From: Ciona intestinalis
Taxonomy: Eukaryota > Chordata > Ascidiacea > Phlebobranchia > Cionidae
DNA: 64,000 nt
Assembly (NCBI RefSeq): GCF_000224145.3
Contig: NW_004190441.2
Coordinates: 124,001 to 188,000, forward strand
Direction of reading: 5' to 3'
Shown here in pieces: positions 1 to 10,700 of the stretch (position 1 is its first letter; each line of letters starts with the position of its first letter). The notes under the pieces are model-generated. The model was not told the DNA's origin. It did no database searches and saw nothing but the letters and a program-made list of their open reading frames with translations. The position numbers were made by a program, and so were the translations under genes.

Positions 1-475
1 GTGTTATAACGACTGTCGTTGCCCCGCCATGCGAGGATAAATAAGTTACATACATGGTAACTTGTAAGCGGGCACGAGGTGTATAAAACAGAACACCCGT
101 GTTATAACGACTGTCGTTGCCCCGCCATGCGAGGATAAATAAGTTACATACATGGTAACTTGTAAGCGGGCACGAGGTGTATAAAACAGAACATCCGTGT
201 TATAACGACTGTCGTTGCCCCGCCATGCGAGGATAAATAAGTTACATTCGTGGTAACTTGTAAGCGGGCACGGAGGTGTATGATACAGAACACCCGTGTT
301 ATAACGACTGTCGTTGCCCCGCCATGCGAGGATAAATAAGTTACATTTATGGTAACTTGTAAGCGGGCACGAGGTGTATAAAACAGAACACCCGTGTTAT
401 AACTACTGTCGTTGCCCCGCCATGCGAGGATAAATAAGTTACATACATGGTAACTTGTAAGCGGGCACGATGAGC
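1..475. repeat. 98-bp tandem repeat array (left edge of window)
   Basis: Nearly five head-to-tail copies of a unit of about 98 bp. Each copy contains a GTTATAACGACTGTCGTTGC block with an ACGAC/GTCGT inverted repeat, then GCGAGGATAAATAAGTTACA, then a GTAACTTGTAAGCGGGCACG block. The array probably extends beyond the window. The same unit recurs singly or in short arrays in both orientations at many places here, and as a 1.6-kb array at 51.8-53.4 kb. Confidence 0.95.
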
Positions 476-1216
476 ACCTCGTTTTATTTATGTTGTTCAA
501 TCTTAATGTATTTACCAGACAACCACCCCATATTTTGCCTTGGTTGGGATGGGAAACTGGGGTTTAGTGATGTATATGGAAACTACATTGTTGTACAATG
601 AAGCGATTAATTCAAGTTACAATAAACATAGGGAGGTAAATCTTGTTGCCCATTAACTCACACATCAGGTGAGCATTGTTGACTTTGTTTTTATATTTGG
701 GTTCAAAAACAAACAACATATCTTGTACAAAAGGTGGAGATAACTTTTAGCATACAAGCTCTAAACAACTGTTTGATTGTGTTTTATTCTGTACGAGTAA
801 CATTGCTGATAAAATAGGACATTGGATTAATATTATAGTTTACAGTAGGTACCTTTTAATGGATTCTTAACAAAAAGTTAGTTAAAAATAATATTAAAAA
901 TATTAAATAGTCAAATTAATAATATAAATACCAATCAACATGCTGCACAATCACAATGTATATAAATACATCATTATGATATGAAAAGTGCGGGTAATAT
1001 AATTGCAAGCAGACACAGAATAATTTAAACAAACTACCATTACAACTAAAAGTGGTATAACAATACTAACTGGACAACAATTTGAAAAAAATTAACGCAA
1101 TGATGAAAAATCGCAATAAAAATACTGTACTGGACAACAATTTAAAAAGAATTAAATAATAAAATATAGATTCATTAATACACTACACAGCACAAATGTG
1201 GCAACAATGTACGATC
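476..1216. other. AT-rich intergenic stretch
   Basis: I see no gene, RNA or structured repeat here. The phrase ACTGGACAACAATTT occurs twice about 70 bp apart (near 1070 and 1130), a small local duplication. It lies downstream of the minus-strand gene that ends at 1217. Confidence 0.6.
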
Positions 1217-3796
1217 TCACAAACTTGTTACAACTGGCATGTAACAGTCTATGCGCAAGGTGACACTTTTTTTTTCCTTTGTTGATGAACAAGCACCTGA
1301 TTTTAACATCTCCTCACAACTTGCAACGTTCACCTCGGATTCTTCGATTTCTGCCGCATACTCAGTGTCAACAAAGTATTCTGTTCTCATTTCAAGAACC
1401 TTTTTGTGCAACTGATATGATTCTTCAAATCGTCCAAGTCTAAACAGACAGACTGCTTTGTTTGTTAGAAATGCAGCTTTGTCTCTTACGTTTGTGATGT
1501 CAGAAGGTAATTCTGTACGTCTGATTTCAACATATGGAACTTCCACAGTTTGCTCCTTAGATTCGGTGTTGAATCTGATTGAATATATCGGGGTTCGAAA
1601 AACTGGCTGATTAAAGTTTGTTGTATTTTCAATGCTTTCAAATGCTTCTAGAATCACCAATGCCTCGTTGAACTGCTGTAGAGCTTCTTCAAAGCAACAA
1701 AGCTGAAAATTACAAACTGCTTCGTTGTTGTAACACAAAGCAACCATTTTGTCAATATTTGGATCTGGTGAATTATCGCCAAACAGTTTCAATGTTATCA
1801 TATTATATTCCAATGCTGATGCAAATTGACCCAGCATAAAGTAGTGATTGGCAACATTCCCAGCACTTATCGATTTCTTTGTTTTAATATCTGGTACATA
1901 AGTGTTGCTTTTCTCACATTGACAAATCAAATCATATGCTTTCAAAAGGTATTCCAGCCTCTCTTCATTTTCATGTGGAGGTGTCAATCCAACTGCCAAA
2001 TTATTCATAGCCCTAAACTTCATAGTTGGCAAACGTCTATGGTTTGGTTGACTCTCAAGCAATTGGAGTATTTGCCGATGAATTTTCACACTTTCAGCAA
2101 GTTTATCCATACGTAGTAATGTATTTGCATAGTAATCCATAGAATCAATGAAACTTAGAGTTATAACTTTATCACTTGTAAGTTGTGGTTCAGATACAGT
2201 CTCATAGATGTGACAAACTCTATCATACAGTTTAAAATAAAAATATACACGTATCTGCATGTCTTGTTCGTCATGAACATAATCATATAAGCCATCTAGA
2301 TTTATGTTTAGGTCTTTTGCTACAAACTGTTGCAGAGTATGAGCAATCACAAAGTAATTGACAGCGCTATCCTCTCCAAGCATTTGGATCATATTTAGTT
2401 TCTCTATATCTCTGGTTTTATGTACATCATGCTTCATCATGTCTGACTGACGCTGTTCATTCATGTACACCATTAGTCTTAACCTGCAAGCAATTGCTAC
2501 AGCATAAGAGAACTGATCCCTTTGCTTCAATGAAATTACTCCTTTTTCGTACAGTTTTTCTACAACCATAAAGCTGGAGGTTTCACTCACATCATGTTTC
2601 ATTCCTAGTTCTGATATAAACAGTGTTGTGAGTCTGTAAACTCCTTGTTTAAGATTATACTTTGGTGCGTTAAGCCTTGAAGCCAAGTTATCTAAGACAT
2701 TATATTTTCTGAAATCTTCTTCAAGATCCTCCATGTGTTTTTCTGCGGCTTCTGACTTTCCTTGAAACTTTGCTTTTCGTTTTGTAGCAACTCCATCGGC
2801 AAATTCTTTGTATACTTTCTCATCACCATGCACAAAACAAGTGGTGGTTAAAACATCAGCTAAATGATATCCGTTTTTTAAATCTTGTTCTGTAGTCAAG
2901 TAGTTTAGCATTTGACTTACTGGCTTTATTAGTTCTGTTGTCCAATCTTTGTTGATGGTGGGTTTGTATCGACCTAATATTGTTTTGCAAGCATGTGGCA
3001 TGAAGCCATCAAATGAAATGCCACTTGGGGTGACTGCATCATAAAACCAATCGCCACCTTCTACCTCAAAGTTATTCAGGCATGGAATTGCCACACTGGG
3101 AATTATGGTTTCACCAAAATTGATCAAAATAACTTGAAATATCACAGCAAACCAGCGAAAATACTCGAGTGTTTTTTCAAAGTCTTTTAGTTTTTGAACC
3201 CCTTCTTTCAACACAATGATATTTTCAAAATCTGAAAATGGTGTGATTTCTTTTCTTGCCAATGAGCCCATACCAACCAAAGCAAAACTACAAGGTTCTG
3301 TTCCTGATATTTCAACACAAAACTTTGATATATGTTGCATAATGTTTGTGTATTGCTCAGTTATCCATGCTTGCAGTTCAACCATTTCCCACGTTTCCAC
3401 ATTTTGTTTTTCAACTTGAGATAAACAACTGTCTGGACCAATCTTCTGTATAACACTATAAAGTTTTTCTTTTGCTTCACTTCTTATTAAGTTCAATTGC
3501 TTTTTAAACTGATTTGCCTTTTTAACCAAATCAACTGATTGGTGTTTCACTGAAGCTTCTTTCAAAACATCTTCACACAGTTGTTGCAAATCCTGTTTCA
3601 CAGTTTCTATGTTGTCTGGTTGTCGTAGAATGGCAGCATTCATTAGAGTAGCTGCCTGAATGAGAGATATTTTGTCTTTGGATTTCTTGAGTTCCAATGC
3701 CAACTTGTGCAGTAACTTAGCCGACTCTTTTTCGTTTACTTCCGCACCTTGCTTGTTGCAGAGCTTTCGAATTTGATTCGCAATTTCTTCTTCCAT
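1217..3796 (-). CDS. Intronless nucleotidyltransferase-like (DUF294-type) and TPR-repeat protein
   Basis: An 859-residue protein in one open exon. Residues about 1-150 are helical. Residues 175-196 carry GSLARKEITPFSDFE, which matches the GS...D-x-D/E signature of the nucleotidyltransferase fold seen in DUF294/GlnD-like proteins. The second acidic position is Glu rather than the usual Asp, so activity is uncertain. From about residue 540 onward the chain looks like tetratricopeptide helices (for example NNLAVGLTPPHENEERLEYL and the YNNEAVCNFQLCCFEEALQQ region), which suggests a protein-binding scaffold. Invertebrate proteins with this N-terminal NTase plus C-terminal TPR layout are known only as uncharacterised families. 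The ATG at 3796 lies close after a TA-rich leader and precedes the conserved region. No signal peptide or membrane helix is seen. No intron is needed, unlike most neighbours, so a retrogene origin is possible. Confidence 0.85.
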   Translation of the reverse strand: MEEEIANQIRKLCNKQGAEVNEKESAKLLHKLALELKKSKDKISLIQAATLMNAAILRQPDNIETVKQDLQQLCEDVLKEASVKHQSVDLVKKANQFKKQLNLIRSEAKEKLYSVIQKIGPDSCLSQVEKQNVETWEMVELQAWITEQYTNIMQHISKFCVEISGTEPCSFALVGMGSLARKEITPFSDFENIIVLKEGVQKLKDFEKTLEYFRWFAVIFQVILINFGETIIPSVAIPCLNNFEVEGGDWFYDAVTPSGISFDGFMPHACKTILGRYKPTINKDWTTELIKPVSQMLNYLTTEQDLKNGYHLADVLTTTCFVHGDEKVYKEFADGVATKRKAKFQGKSEAAEKHMEDLEEDFRKYNVLDNLASRLNAPKYNLKQGVYRLTTLFISELGMKHDVSETSSFMVVEKLYEKGVISLKQRDQFSYAVAIACRLRLMVYMNEQRQSDMMKHDVHKTRDIEKLNMIQMLGEDSAVNYFVIAHTLQQFVAKDLNINLDGLYDYVHDEQDMQIRVYFYFKLYDRVCHIYETVSEPQLTSDKVITLSFIDSMDYYANTLLRMDKLAESVKIHRQILQLLESQPNHRRLPTMKFRAMNNLAVGLTPPHENEERLEYLLKAYDLICQCEKSNTYVPDIKTKKSISAGNVANHYFMLGQFASALEYNMITLKLFGDNSPDPNIDKMVALCYNNEAVCNFQLCCFEEALQQFNEALVILEAFESIENTTNFNQPVFRTPIYSIRFNTESKEQTVEVPYVEIRRTELPSDITNVRDKAAFLTNKAVCLFRLGRFEESYQLHKKVLEMRTEYFVDTEYAAEIEESEVNVASCEEMLKSGACSSTKEKKSVTLRIDCYMPVVTSL

Positions 3797-4319
3797 ATTT
3801 TGTTTTTATTTACTTGCGATTGAATATAACTGAGAAACTATGGCACGTAAATGGAGTAGGAATTAAAATATAGCGGTTACAGTTAACATCATTTAATGGT
3901 GATGAAATTTTAGAAACAAAATTTATATAAACATTAAAATACGATGCTATTCGTAAGAGAAGCCTTAAAGCTGTTTAAAACTTTGAGTAGTTGATTACAA
4001 TACCCTTTTACTATTATTATAACTTTGCCTTTATTTTCTATACTTCTGTGCAATGGGTAAACCCATTTGGCTTACTGTATACCATGTTACATAACACCGT
4101 AACTGTATGAGCGATTGACTTCCTGTATAATCCATAACAACTGTTGATCCCTTCCATACTAGTGGGTTGGTGACCTTATAACTTCACTATGGTGAGACGA
4201 GCTGTAAACTAAGGATTTGCTTCATTGAATGCTGATCATGAACCAACATAGAGGGGTACGTCTACATAATATAAAGCTCGGACGTAAACAACAAGGGGCT
4301 CAAATTGTCTTTACTCAGA

Positions 4320-4402
4320 ACAAGTTTGAACAACTCTGGCTGAAATCCCAGGTCCCATGGCGTGGCTCACTGTGGAACCTCACCCATATAGAATAGAAAG
4401 GT
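4320..4402 (-). repeat. Short dispersed repeat ('TCTATATGGGTGAGGT' family)
   Basis: On the minus strand the stretch reads TTCTATATGGGTGAGGTTCC, then a GCCATGGGACCTGGGATTT phrase and a CCAGAGTTG tail. Close relatives occur at 18.24-18.38, 20.6-20.68, 24.9-24.97, 40.55-40.63 and 63.76-63.84 kb. I can see no target duplication or coding content. It is probably a short non-autonomous element or a fragment of one. Confidence 0.7.
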
Positions 4403-4755
4403 AAATACATCATAAAGTTTTATTATTGCCATTAAAACATTCTTGGTAGTGAAAGTTGTTGGGAATAAAGTTTTAAATAAATTAATATTTTGTTGTTTTG
4501 TTTGCAGAATTATCTGGAAGAGTTTGCTTTGTGCTTGTTCAAAGTAAATAGATGCACAACAAATAAGCACATTGTTCACAAACAATGGACAATATCTTGT
4601 TCCCACATAATGCATGAAATACTTCAGCATAGCAGATGAAGGTGTTTCAAATATTTTGATTGAATTTTACAAAAATATAAACCTTCAATTAAACATTTGT
4701 GTGGAAAACTAGATTAGGGCTTTGGTTGTTTGCAATATTCCAAAACCAAACTTAC

Positions 4756-7700
4756 TTTATTGCGTTTTCCAGCTCCGATGTATCGACAGCTTTCAGTTTC
4801 TTTGCGTAAATCACTCGAACCTCAGATTTCTTAGCCTTCACATTACACTGCGGGCACTTCTGATGGCATTCCTTCAACCAACGTTCAACGCATTTCTGAC
4901 CAAACAAGTGACCACACCTACAAAGTAGGACAAACTTTTTACAAATTGTTACAACTTTTGCAAAAAAATTTTTTAAAAAATGTTACAACAAACCATTTCT
5001 ACAGATTTTAACAATTATTGTAAACCTGATACAAAACAACAAACTTTGCGTTGGGTTAACAATAGCAAATGTAATTCATGGAGATTTGGGATTTCATGTT
5101 TCATAAGATACTTTTAATACAAGGGTAACAATAACATATTATACATCCATACAAGCAAAAACAAAGTATAATAAAGTGTAGAAAATTAATATCTTCAACA
5201 GAATTTGCCATAAATTTATTCTTTTATTTCAAAAATTTACACACACATTTAAAATAACTTTAAACACACACACATACCCAGCCACATAAACTTACTTCAA
5301 TGAAACGAGTCTATGTTTCCCACTATTAGTCCATGGTTCAAAACATATGGGACAATTCATCTCATCATCTGATTCGCTTCCTTGGGAATTCTCTTTCACT
5401 TTCTTCGGACTACACGCCTCAGAAGGTGAGGAAAGCTTCCTCTTGTTGTGTTGTTTCCATCGTGAGGAGGATAAGAAGTCTTGCTGTGATGCGAGCTCAT
5501 TGCCTTGTAATGCATCAGTCAATACTGGTTCTAATATCGGTCGGGGTAACACTGGTGTTGGTAACTCTGGTTGCGGCAACACTGGTGTTGGTAACTCTGG
5601 TTGCGGCAACACTGGTGTTGGTAACTCTGGTTGCGGCAACACTGGTGTTGGTAACTCTGGTTGCGGCAACACTGGTGTTGGTAACTCTGGTTGCGGCAAC
5701 ACTGGTGTTGGAAACTCTGGTTCCGGCAACACTGCAGAATTAGTTAATGTTGATGAACTGGCATCACTGGGAACTCCATCTTCCTCCAACCTTGATGTTT
5801 CACTCGATCTTTCACTGTCTAGAAAAACAAAGGCTTTATAAAATAAGATTATTGTTTACACAAATAGAAATATTGTATTTGGAGTTCATTGTCTTGAAGG
5901 AAAGAGAATAGTTCACTCCTTGCATTACTTGGATAGAAGGCACTATTGTATACAGAATGCATATTTTGGTATTTTTTTACAAAATCTGGGGTGCCATTGT
6001 AAAATACAGTTACACTCATAGTTGTCAAACATAGGAAACCTCATTGATTAATGTGGTGAATGCAATATACTTTGGCTCTGCTTGTTTATATAGACACCTA
6101 ACAGCAGGGTAAAATCTTGGGTGACATTGTTGAAATACAGTTACACTCATAGTTGTCAAACATAGGAAACCTCATTAATTAATGTGGTGAATGCAATATA
6201 CTTTGGCTCTGCTTGTTTATATAGACACCTAACAGCAGGGTAAAATCTGGGGTGACATTGTTGAAATACAGTTACACTCATAGTTGTCAAGCATAGGGAA
6301 CCTCATTGAATAATGTGGTGAATGCAATATACTTTGGCTCTGCTTGTTTGTATAGACACCTAACAGCAGGGTAAAATCTGGGGTGACATTGTTAAAATAC
6401 AGTTACACTCATAGTTGTCAAGCATAGGGAACCTCATTGAATAATGTGGTGAATGCAATATACTTTGGCTCTGCTTGTTTGTATAGACACCTAACAGCAG
6501 GGTAAAATCTGGGGTGACATTGTTAAAATACAGTTACACTCATAGTTGTCAAGCATAGGGAACCTCATTGATTAATGTGGTGAATGCAATATAATTTGGC
6601 TCTGCTTGTTTGTATACAAACTCGGACTCTAAATTATAAATGCCCCCTGTTTCAAAAATTAACAAGCCACCCCATGCATCACTTTCATTTTCACCAGCCA
6701 ACAAACAATAGATCGCCCAACAGATGAGTCACCAATATTACCTACTCCGTTTCAACATCCGCAAAAAGTCGGTTTGGTAAAATAAGGAAGTAGCATTGTG
6801 TAAGGTGGAGGAAATATTGAACAATGAAAACTTATTTGCTGCTTGTTTCAGTTTTAGTATGTAAGTATTACTATCATCTTCATTATATATATACATGTAT
6901 ATATATGTATATTAAAAAATGTATTATATATATTTTTTTTTGTATTGATGCATTAACAGTAATGTTGGATTGGGTAGTAAATAGTTTTCACAGAAATTAA
7001 AACAGTTAAACTTATGTTATAGGTAACTCATATTGTCACGTTATCGAAGACGAAAACTGTAGAAGTGGAAGTACAATTGCTAAGGACATTCTGTTCTATC
7101 GCCACACTTCTCCATGGCGGCCGTGGGATAATAATGAACATTGTACATTCACACTGATACCAACCCACCCAACAAACCAGTTGATTATTAAAAAACGTTA
7201 CGTATCTTCTGGTAGGAATACAAAAATTACAATGCCAGATGGAACAGGTACGTTGCGTAAACAAAACAAATAAAATTTATTTTTGTGTGTGGGAAAATAA
7301 ATGGATATAATGGTGTAGGTTTGTGATAAATAGAGCACAGCTACTGTGATAAATAGAGCACAACTACTGTGATAAATAGAGCACAACTACTAGTATTAAA
7401 TTCTTGTATTGCAGCCGTTATCGAATGACACGAGCGCCCAATGTTCTGTATCTGATTAGACTGATTTTTATTAAAAAAACATAAATTCCTAAACTTTTTT
7501 ATATTGAAATAATACAAAGTGCTGCATTACGTCTTCTCTTTCACCGCAACCCACGTGTTCTAAATGATTTTAATTAGCGACGCTTTTCGTCCAAAAAGGA
7601 ACGTATTCTCGTACGCCTTTCTCCTTAATGACGTCATAAGCTTGTGCCGAGCTTTTGGTTAAAGCTCGGCGCTCGGCGAACCTGAGCTTTTACAACTTCA

Positions 7701-10700
7701 ACACATTCCTATTGTTTATAGTTATACCAAATTTGCGTAACATTACCAACATCGTCTGCTTCATAGCCCGGGTCGAAGATTTAATATTTATTGCAAACGT
7801 ATCAATCCTTTACTAAGTTTACTTGATCGTATACATAAAAGGATAAATATCCAACCTGTTTTTAAGCACATGCAGGTTAAATAATCAAGGGGACAATCGC
7901 TATTATGACGCAAAAAATCAACGTGTGAATTGCTATTATGTCGTAATCAATTGCTAGGTCAAACAATCCCTTTTATGATGCAATGAATTTACGTGTGAAT
8001 GCCTACTAATTCTTAATAAACATGCTGCTTGGCTGAGGAAAACATCGTAAATATAAGGCAGTTATACTTCTGGAATATATTTAGGTTGTTTATTACAACA
8101 AATATTGCAATATATATTGCCGCGAAAATATTTTGTTTAAAAAAAATTTTTTTTTTTTTGCCGATTGCCGACCTGAGTGTCCAGGGCTGCACACCTCATG
8201 CCCGCTTATGAGTTACCACGTATAGAACTTAGTGGGTGATTATTTTTTAACTTAGATAACTAAAAAAACTTGGTTGGAGTTATTGCACTAATATTTTTCT
8301 TAACCTGATCAAATCATTACATTTCGAATCCTGTACTTCCAGCTGTAAAAGAAGATTTTCTATCTGGCCTTAAGGATTGGTGCATGGTGTATAACAACAC
8401 GTACTACAGTGGTCTGGATAATTGCCAAATGACTGAAACTTGCAGCAGAAGTGTTAAGATGAATAATAAGAATTGGGTTGTTAAAACTGACACAGATGAT
8501 TTGAGACTTTTGCTTTCATTTCACTTCAGCAACTGCACAATGAAGACAACAGCAGTAACAGCAACTTATGAAGGTAATTACCTTGACATGATCAGGATTG
8601 TAAAACTACCCCTTTTTCGGTGATAATGTCACTGTGCGGATTGTTCAAAAAAGTCCGGATTTTTTTAATAGAAATAAATCCAATTTATATTAAAATCAAC
8701 TTTCTTACGTTCGGCCAACAATATACTCTTTGGATTCTTAGTTCAGTATTTATTGACGACATAAACGTGCGCTCTATTTTAATCGCATCGGTTACCCTGC
8801 GAGAACACGGCGAATAGCTAAAATGACGAAACGGTTCGTGCAAACAATTAAGAATGCATTTTTCTAACACCCGCTCCACTAATTTTGACAAATCATGTCA
8901 CATGGAACCTTTATGTGGTGAATTTGAAATGATATTAAATTTATTAAACAACGTATCTAAATCGGTAAAAACAAAGAAAAAGTCTTACTCACGTTCATCG
9001 TGGATTATAAATGTAAGGATGATTACGTCATAATGCCTTTTGTAAACTACTCGAATTTTAGAAAACAAACGTGGTTTATGTGCTTCCATATTTCGCAGAA
9101 TTATTTTCTTCCCGATATAATTTTAAGCCAGCAAACAAGAATAGTTTAAACTTTAAAAGCAAGTAAATCGCGGTTATGTGAATTTTAATTGGTGTAAATA
9201 TTAGAGCGACGAGCGACGCTATCAGTAAATTGGAATCAATGCAAATTGTAATATATTATTACGAAGTACTTTCCCGGCCGAGCTTGGACAGAAGCCAAAA
9301 AAGGTCGATCTTAGGCATCGCGTGTAAATCAGAGTTTCGTAAATCCCAGTTGCACATATTAATTTTACCCATAAAATATTTTATTTCAAATTTATGTACA
9401 CTATGTTATGTAACACTATTTCTAAATCAAAAAGTTTAAACATGTTATATAAATCGTATGATTAATAAAACACAAGCTACTCGCTAATCACGCAGACGTT
9501 GCATTTCGTCATTTTTAACGAGAATAAATTCACAACGATTGCTTTGCTTGTTAGGTGTGGACTGTATGCTACCGCATGCGTCTTCCTTTATTTCCTACAC
9601 CGGCGCAGAGCGTAAAAATGTGACGCTCATATACAATGATCTTGTGATTCGTTGGATAGTGGGCACATTCCTCCCGATTGTTACGTAATGAAACGTCATA
9701 GTTAATAGTTATGTTACAATAATACATGTGACGTAACAATTAAGCACAAAATGTCTAAATTGCAGCATGGTAATGTTTGTTACTCAAGCGATTTCATTGA
9801 TAATTACGAACACGCGACGAACATAAAACATTACATCGCAGCTTTAACAACATTTTCTATCGCACAGGAGCCAGCACTACACTGTGCCTTTAGTTAGTAA
9901 AAGACGGTGAACACGATTTGGTAGCTTGGGTGACAGACGCACATAAAGCATAATGCGTCCGGATTTGCAATAAAATTAACCAATAACCGTCTAAATTTAC
10001 ATTTTTTTTACAATCCTGGACATGATTTATTATTTTATTTTTATTACGTTAATAGCCATCTACAACTTTAGAGTCGATTTTAAAATATTAACAATGTCAC
10101 CCCAGATTTTACTAGAAATTTAATGACCGTGCAAGTAACAACAATAGAACTAGAATAAGAAATGTTTTCAACAAAATTTCAACATTTCTTTTAATTGCAT
10201 TGAAAAAAATTGCTTAAATATTAGTTACTGCAGCATAGACTTGCACTGTGTGACCATTCACTAACATCAACGACATGAACTTAATATGAAACCACAATTG
10301 TCTTGTGCGATGCTCAAGAGCTGTGGTTCATGAACGACCACGACAACAATGTTGAACAATTGTTTAAAATTCAAATATGGTTTAGTATTTTATCTTTTAA
10401 GGTAAAACCACAGCAACCACTGACACCCAACCAACAACTGAAACTCTCCTTTCCACCACCAACCTAAACAGCAACTCTCAACATGGTAGGAACAAGCTTC
10501 TCTAACTAAATATTCCAACTATAGGATATACACAACATTAGGCTGGATATTTTCTAAAGCAGCTCTTCTGGCATTCATTTGCATTCCGTTGTTTCAACGT
10601 TTTATACAGGTCGTGTCAGTCAAGGTGAATGACAATCAACAACGCAAAACACTTGCAAATAAATGCCAGAAAAGATGTTTTATAAAACAAATGTAAAATG

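Noticed and set aside
1-475. Regular direct repeats that could be mistaken for a CRISPR array
   Set aside because: There are no unique spacers; the whole 98-bp unit repeats. The setting is an animal nuclear genome.
4367-4630. Minus-strand ORF downstream of the RFWD3-like exon 3 as its continuation
   Set aside because: No similarity to the RFWD3 coiled-coil or WD40 region; part of it is the dispersed TATATGGGTGAGGT repeat.
5347-5841. Plus-strand ORFs with [10 protein letters not shown]-type repeats
   Set aside because: Antisense shadow of the RFWD3-like coding minisatellite.
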